Shown one piece after another: positions 7,249 through 9,697 of a stretch of DNA of 9,697 bases. The position numbers were made by a program, and so were the translations under genes. The stretch lies in the NCBI GenBank assembly GCA_050874705.1, contig JBNMLE010000035.1, forward strand, positions 1-9,697. Direction: 5' to 3'. The notes beneath the pieces are model-generated. The model was not told where the DNA came from. It ran no database searches and worked only from the letters and a program-made list of their open reading frames with translations. Positions within the stretch are counted from its first letter, which is position 1. Each line of letters begins with the position of its first letter. Source of the DNA: Fiminaster sp050874705. Its GTDB lineage: Bacteria; Bacillota_I; Bacilli_A; RFN20; CAG-826.

Positions 7249-8535
7249 TTATTCAGCTTTCTTTTCGTTAGCTTTAATTAAGAAATCTACGATACGACGT
7301 TGACGTATTTCAGCTGCGAAACGTTGCATATCTTTGCCAAGGATTTCTTTAACTTTTTCAACTGGCATATTGTATTGGGCAGCAATTTTTGCAAATTCAT
7401 CATCTAAGTCTTTATCATTTACAACGATATTTTCAACTTGAGCGATTTTTTCCATTGCAAGAATTCCACGAAGATTCTTTTCAGCATCTTTGCGCATATG
7501 TGCATCGAGATCTTCTTGTTTTTGGCCTGTAATTTGAAGGTATTGTTCCATGGTAAGACCACGTTGAGCCATTTGTTGTTCCATGTTTTTCTTCATGCCT
7601 TCAACTTCTTCGGCAATAATTTCATCAGCGAGTTCAATTTTTGCATCGCTAACAATCTTATCCATAATTTTATCGAGAAGTTCATTTGTAGCGTGGCTTT
7701 CTTTATGGGCGCTGATTTGTTTCTTTTCATATTCGCGTAAAGAAGCGACATCTTTAACTTCAGGAATATTTAAGTCTTTGATTAAATCTTCGTTTAATTC
7801 AGGAACAACTTTTGCTTTAACTTCGTGAACAGTAACTTTGAATGAAGCATCTTTTCCGGCGAGTTCAGCAACATATTGTTCTGGGAATTTAACGTTAACT
7901 GTGACTTCATCACCGCTCTTAACGCCAACTAATTGTTCTTCAAATCCTGGAACAAATTGATGTGAGCCAAGTTCAAGACTATAATTTTCAGCTTTGCCAC
8001 CATCGAATTCTTTTCCATCAACACTGCCGACGAAATCAATTACAACTGTATCACCAATTTTAGCTGGTTCTTCACTTGTAACTAAATTAGCGTTTTGTGC
8101 GACTAAATGTTCAATTTCTTTGTCGATTTCTTCTTCATTAACTTCGACTTTTGCTTTTTCAATACCTAAGTTCTTATATTCGCCTAAAGTAACTTCTGGT
8201 TGAAGAACGATAACGAACTTAAGTTGAAGTTCTGTATCAGAAATTTTTGTAACATCAACTGTTGGACGTGCAAATGGTTGAAGTTTTTCTTCTTTTAAGA
8301 CTTCATCGAATGAAGGTTGAAGTAAACCATTAATTGCTTCATTAAAAATTTTGCCAGTATCTATATGTTTTCTAGCCATATCTTCTGGAGCTTTTCCTTT
8401 GCGGAATCCAGGAAGGGTTAATTCTTTTGCAAGTTTTTGGAATGCTTTTTCTTGAGCATCTTTCCACACTTTTTCGTCGATATCGCAAACGACTTCGACT
8501 TTTGAATTTTCAAGTTTATTAACAACTCTTTTCAT
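7249..8535 (-). CDS. tig: Trigger factor (ribosome-associated chaperone and prolyl isomerase)
   Basis: Trigger factor docks at the ribosomal exit tunnel and shields nascent chains. The 428-aa product has usual family length. The N-terminal ribosome-binding domain includes the docking signature GFRKGKAP (43-50). The FKBP-type PPIase domain runs about 155-240 (GDTVVIDFVGSVDGKEFDGG, then LGSHQFVPGFEEQL and the FKVTVHEVK end). The helical C-terminal chaperone domain runs about 245-428. The ATG at 8535 has AAGGAG upstream (8554-8549), but at a long 13-base spacing. I see no better in-frame start, and the N-terminus fits the family. A candidate promoter (TTGTAT, 17 bases, TATACT) lies at 8600-8572 with a palindrome directly downstream. 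In Bacillus subtilis tig is followed by clpX; here lon follows directly. Confidence 0.98.
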   Translation of the reverse strand: MKRVVNKLENSKVEVVCDIDEKVWKDAQEKAFQKLAKELTLPGFRKGKAPEDMARKHIDTGKIFNEAINGLLQPSFDEVLKEEKLQPFARPTVDVTKISDTELQLKFVIVLQPEVTLGEYKNLGIEKAKVEVNEEEIDKEIEHLVAQNANLVTSEEPAKIGDTVVIDFVGSVDGKEFDGGKAENYSLELGSHQFVPGFEEQLVGVKSGDEVTVNVKFPEQYVAELAGKDASFKVTVHEVKAKVVPELNEDLIKDLNIPEVKDVASLREYEKKQISAHKESHATNELLDKIMDKIVSDAKIELADEIIAEEVEGMKKNMEQQMAQRGLTMEQYLQITGQKQEDLDAHMRKDAEKNLRGILAMEKIAQVENIVVNDKDLDDEFAKIAAQYNMPVEKVKEILGKDMQRFAAEIRQRRIVDFLIKANEKKAE

Positions 8536-8558
8536 AAATTTATTTATTCTCCTTTAAA

Positions 8559-8571
8559 TTTACTAAGTAAA
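8559..8571. repeat. Perfect palindrome TTTACTAAGTAAA at the predicted tig transcript start
   Basis: This 13-base palindrome (6-base arms around one base) begins immediately after the candidate tig -10 box and would cover the predicted +1. A closely related palindrome lies upstream of lon (7214-7230). Placement over a start site suits a repressor operator, but no regulator can be named. Confidence 0.45.
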
Positions 8572-8600
8572 AGTATATTCAAAACGATATTTTTATACAA
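8572..8600 (-). promoter_or_regulatory. Candidate tig promoter
   Basis: TTGTAT (8600-8595) and TATACT (8577-8572) are separated by 17 bases. The -10 box matches consensus at 5/6 and the -35 box only at 3/6. It lies in the 107-base gap between the ysoA-like gene and tig. Such matches are easy to find in AT-rich DNA, so this is tentative. Confidence 0.45.
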
Positions 8601-8642
8601 GCAAAAAGATATATTTCTTTATAAAAGAAGATAAAAACTCGT

Positions 8643-9542
8643 CTAGAATCTTAATTCGGGTGTTGATTCAATTATTTTTTTAATCTCGTTTTTAGCATTT
8701 TTGATATTTTCATCAATAATTATTTGATTGCCGAAATAATCATTTGCTAACGCTACAAATGCGTCTGAAAAAATATCTACATCATTTTCGATTAATTGAT
8801 TAGGATATGTATCAATAATATAACAGTTTAATAAATGTAAAGCGGTCTCTTGAATAGATATATCTTTAACCGTTTTGTAATAGATTTTTTCGCATAATAA
8901 ATCATACGCTTTATCTTCAAATGGTTTTGGAAGTTTTTTGGGATTAACTTTTATCAATTTATCGTCTTTTAAAAATTCAACATTTTCGTCAAAATTGTTT
9001 TCTACAAAAATCAATAAACCGTATGTTCTAAAATTTGGATGAACATCACTTCTTTTTATAAAATCTTTTAAGTAATCCTTATACAAATTAAAGTTATAAT
9101 TTTTTAACGAAAAAACAACTTCGCCGATCTCGCTATTATCTGATGATTTTAAAAGAATTGTTTCGATATCATCAATAGAAAACATTTTTGTTTTGTCTAA
9201 TGAATTAAGTTCTTCAATATCGGCGGGAACTTGTCTTAAAATCTCTTCAACACCTTGAGAAATATATGGCAAATTTTCATAATGTTTTAGAGCAATTTTT
9301 GCCTCATCAAAATATCTATTTTTTAGCAATAATTCAAAATGTATTTTTATTAATTTTTCAGGATAATTCTTTTCTAAAATTTCGCTATTTTTTTCAATCG
9401 TTTCTAATGCTTTTTCATCGTCGCCTAACGATACAAAACTTAGTAGTCTTAAAAGCATATCAAAAGGCTGTTTGCTTCCTTCAGTTAGTTTTACAATTAA
9501 GTCATATTGACCTTTTTCGAAAAGAGTTTTCAAATTGTCCAT
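8643..9542 (-). CDS. Helical repeat-type protein, probable DUF3196/YsoA-like, function unknown
   Basis: The 299-aa product has no signal peptide or membrane segment and looks almost wholly helical. The N-terminus (MDNLKTLFEKGQYDLIVKL, then a DDEKALETIEKN stretch) resembles TPR-like helical pairs. Later segments include YENLPYISQGVEEILRQVP (88-106) and VHPNFRTYGLLIFVE (167-181). From memory these resemble the DUF3196 family of Mollicutes and Bacilli; I cannot confirm that by search. Position supports it, because Bacillus subtilis has the TPR protein gene ysoA immediately before tig. No catalytic motif is visible. ATG 9542 has no Shine-Dalgarno sequence, unlike its neighbours, and TAAAAT lies only 6 bases upstream, so the mRNA may be leaderless. 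The next in-frame ATG (codon 29) would remove the first helical pair, so the first start is preferred. Its role may relate to folding or translation, by neighbourhood only. Confidence 0.62.
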   Translation of the reverse strand: MDNLKTLFEKGQYDLIVKLTEGSKQPFDMLLRLLSFVSLGDDEKALETIEKNSEILEKNYPEKLIKIHFELLLKNRYFDEAKIALKHYENLPYISQGVEEILRQVPADIEELNSLDKTKMFSIDDIETILLKSSDNSEIGEVVFSLKNYNFNLYKDYLKDFIKRSDVHPNFRTYGLLIFVENNFDENVEFLKDDKLIKVNPKKLPKPFEDKAYDLLCEKIYYKTVKDISIQETALHLLNCYIIDTYPNQLIENDVDIFSDAFVALANDYFGNQIIIDENIKNAKNEIKKIIESTPELRF

Positions 9543-9548
9543 AAAATT

Positions 9549-9602
9549 ATTTTACACTACTTGCAAAAATAAACATATGTTTTTTATACACGCATTATTA
9601 TA
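9549..9602 (-). promoter_or_regulatory. Candidate promoter region of the ysoA-like gene
   Basis: Two -10-like hexamers are visible: TATAAT (9602-9597), which would give a leader of roughly 45-50 bases, and TAAAAT (9554-9549), which would start transcription at or near the ATG. Neither has a good -35 box at 16-18 bases, so the choice is open. A 12-base palindrome AAACATATGTTT (9571-9582) lies between them. Confidence 0.35.
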
Positions 9603-9678
9603 AATATAAGGAAAAATAGGAAAAATTTAAAAATATTTATTCGATTAAATCTATCTTATTTATAAATAAATAAAATTT

Positions 9679-9697
9679 TTAGCACTCTCTATTGACG
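9679..9697 (+). promoter_or_regulatory. CIRCE operator (HrcA binding site), cut by the right edge
   Basis: TTAGCACTC (9679-9687) is an exact match to the left arm of CIRCE. It is followed by a 9-base spacer (9688-9696), and the last visible base is G, the first base of the expected right arm GAGTGCTAA. The spacer and final base read TCTATTGACG, which holds TTGACG, a 5/6 match to a -35 box for rightward transcription. HrcA represses dnaK, groE or clpB-type operons through CIRCE, so a heat-shock gene probably starts just beyond the edge. The right arm is not seen. Confidence 0.78.

Noticed and set aside
8615..8629. Hairpin TTCTTT-ATA-AAAGAA between the ysoA-like gene and tig, as a possible terminator
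   Set aside because: The stem has six pairs, nearly all A-T, and no clean T run directly follows on the minus strand. It is too weak to call.
1..9697. A novel defence, mobile or biosynthetic system
   Set aside because: All long frames are explained by conserved housekeeping or competence genes in a known order. I found no transposase, integrase, direct-repeat array, toxin-antitoxin pair or composition break.

Overview
This is an AT-rich bacterial window in which every recognisable gene lies on the minus strand, so it reads right to left. Strong AAGGAGG-type ribosome binding sites, a tRNA-dependent T-box riboswitch, a half-visible CIRCE operator and the gene set all point to a low-GC Bacillota. 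The best guess is an uncultured member of the Bacilli close to the Mollicutes (Acholeplasma- or RF39-like). TGA is used as a stop (lon, comEA) and the tryptophans I checked are TGG, so the Mycoplasma/Spiroplasma code does not apply.

Layout, in transcription order. At the right edge (9679-9697) is a truncated CIRCE operator, the HrcA binding site, probably belonging to a rightward heat-shock gene outside the window. Next comes a 299-aa helical repeat-type protein (9542-8643), likely the YsoA/DUF3196-like gene that sits before tig in Bacilli. It is followed by tig (trigger factor, 8535-7249), lon (7200-4870) and ysxC/engB (ribosome-assembly GTPase, overlapping the end of lon). A T-box leader with its own promoter then controls valS (4034-1488), which ends at a clear intrinsic terminator. 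Last is the DNA-uptake pair comEA (1400-858) and comEC (861 to beyond the left edge), which overlap by four bases. The comEC fragment is open across the whole left end and has no stop within the window.

Functionally the window has three parts: protein folding and quality control plus ribosome assembly (ysoA-like, tig, lon, ysxC); valine-tRNA charging under amino-acid control (T-box, valS); and competence DNA uptake (comEA, comEC). The first part matches the ysoA-tig-clpX-lonB-lonA-ysxC block of Bacillus subtilis, except that clpX and lonB are absent between tig and lon.

I see no previously undescribed system. The region is mostly conserved housekeeping. The points worth a second look are the cut CIRCE site, the missing clpX, a pair of related palindromes just upstream of tig and lon, the detailed T-box structure, a possibly leaderless ysoA-like gene, and a divergent ComEC motif. 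No stretch longer than 300 bases lacks a gene, and no tRNA, rRNA, CRISPR array or insertion sequence was seen.
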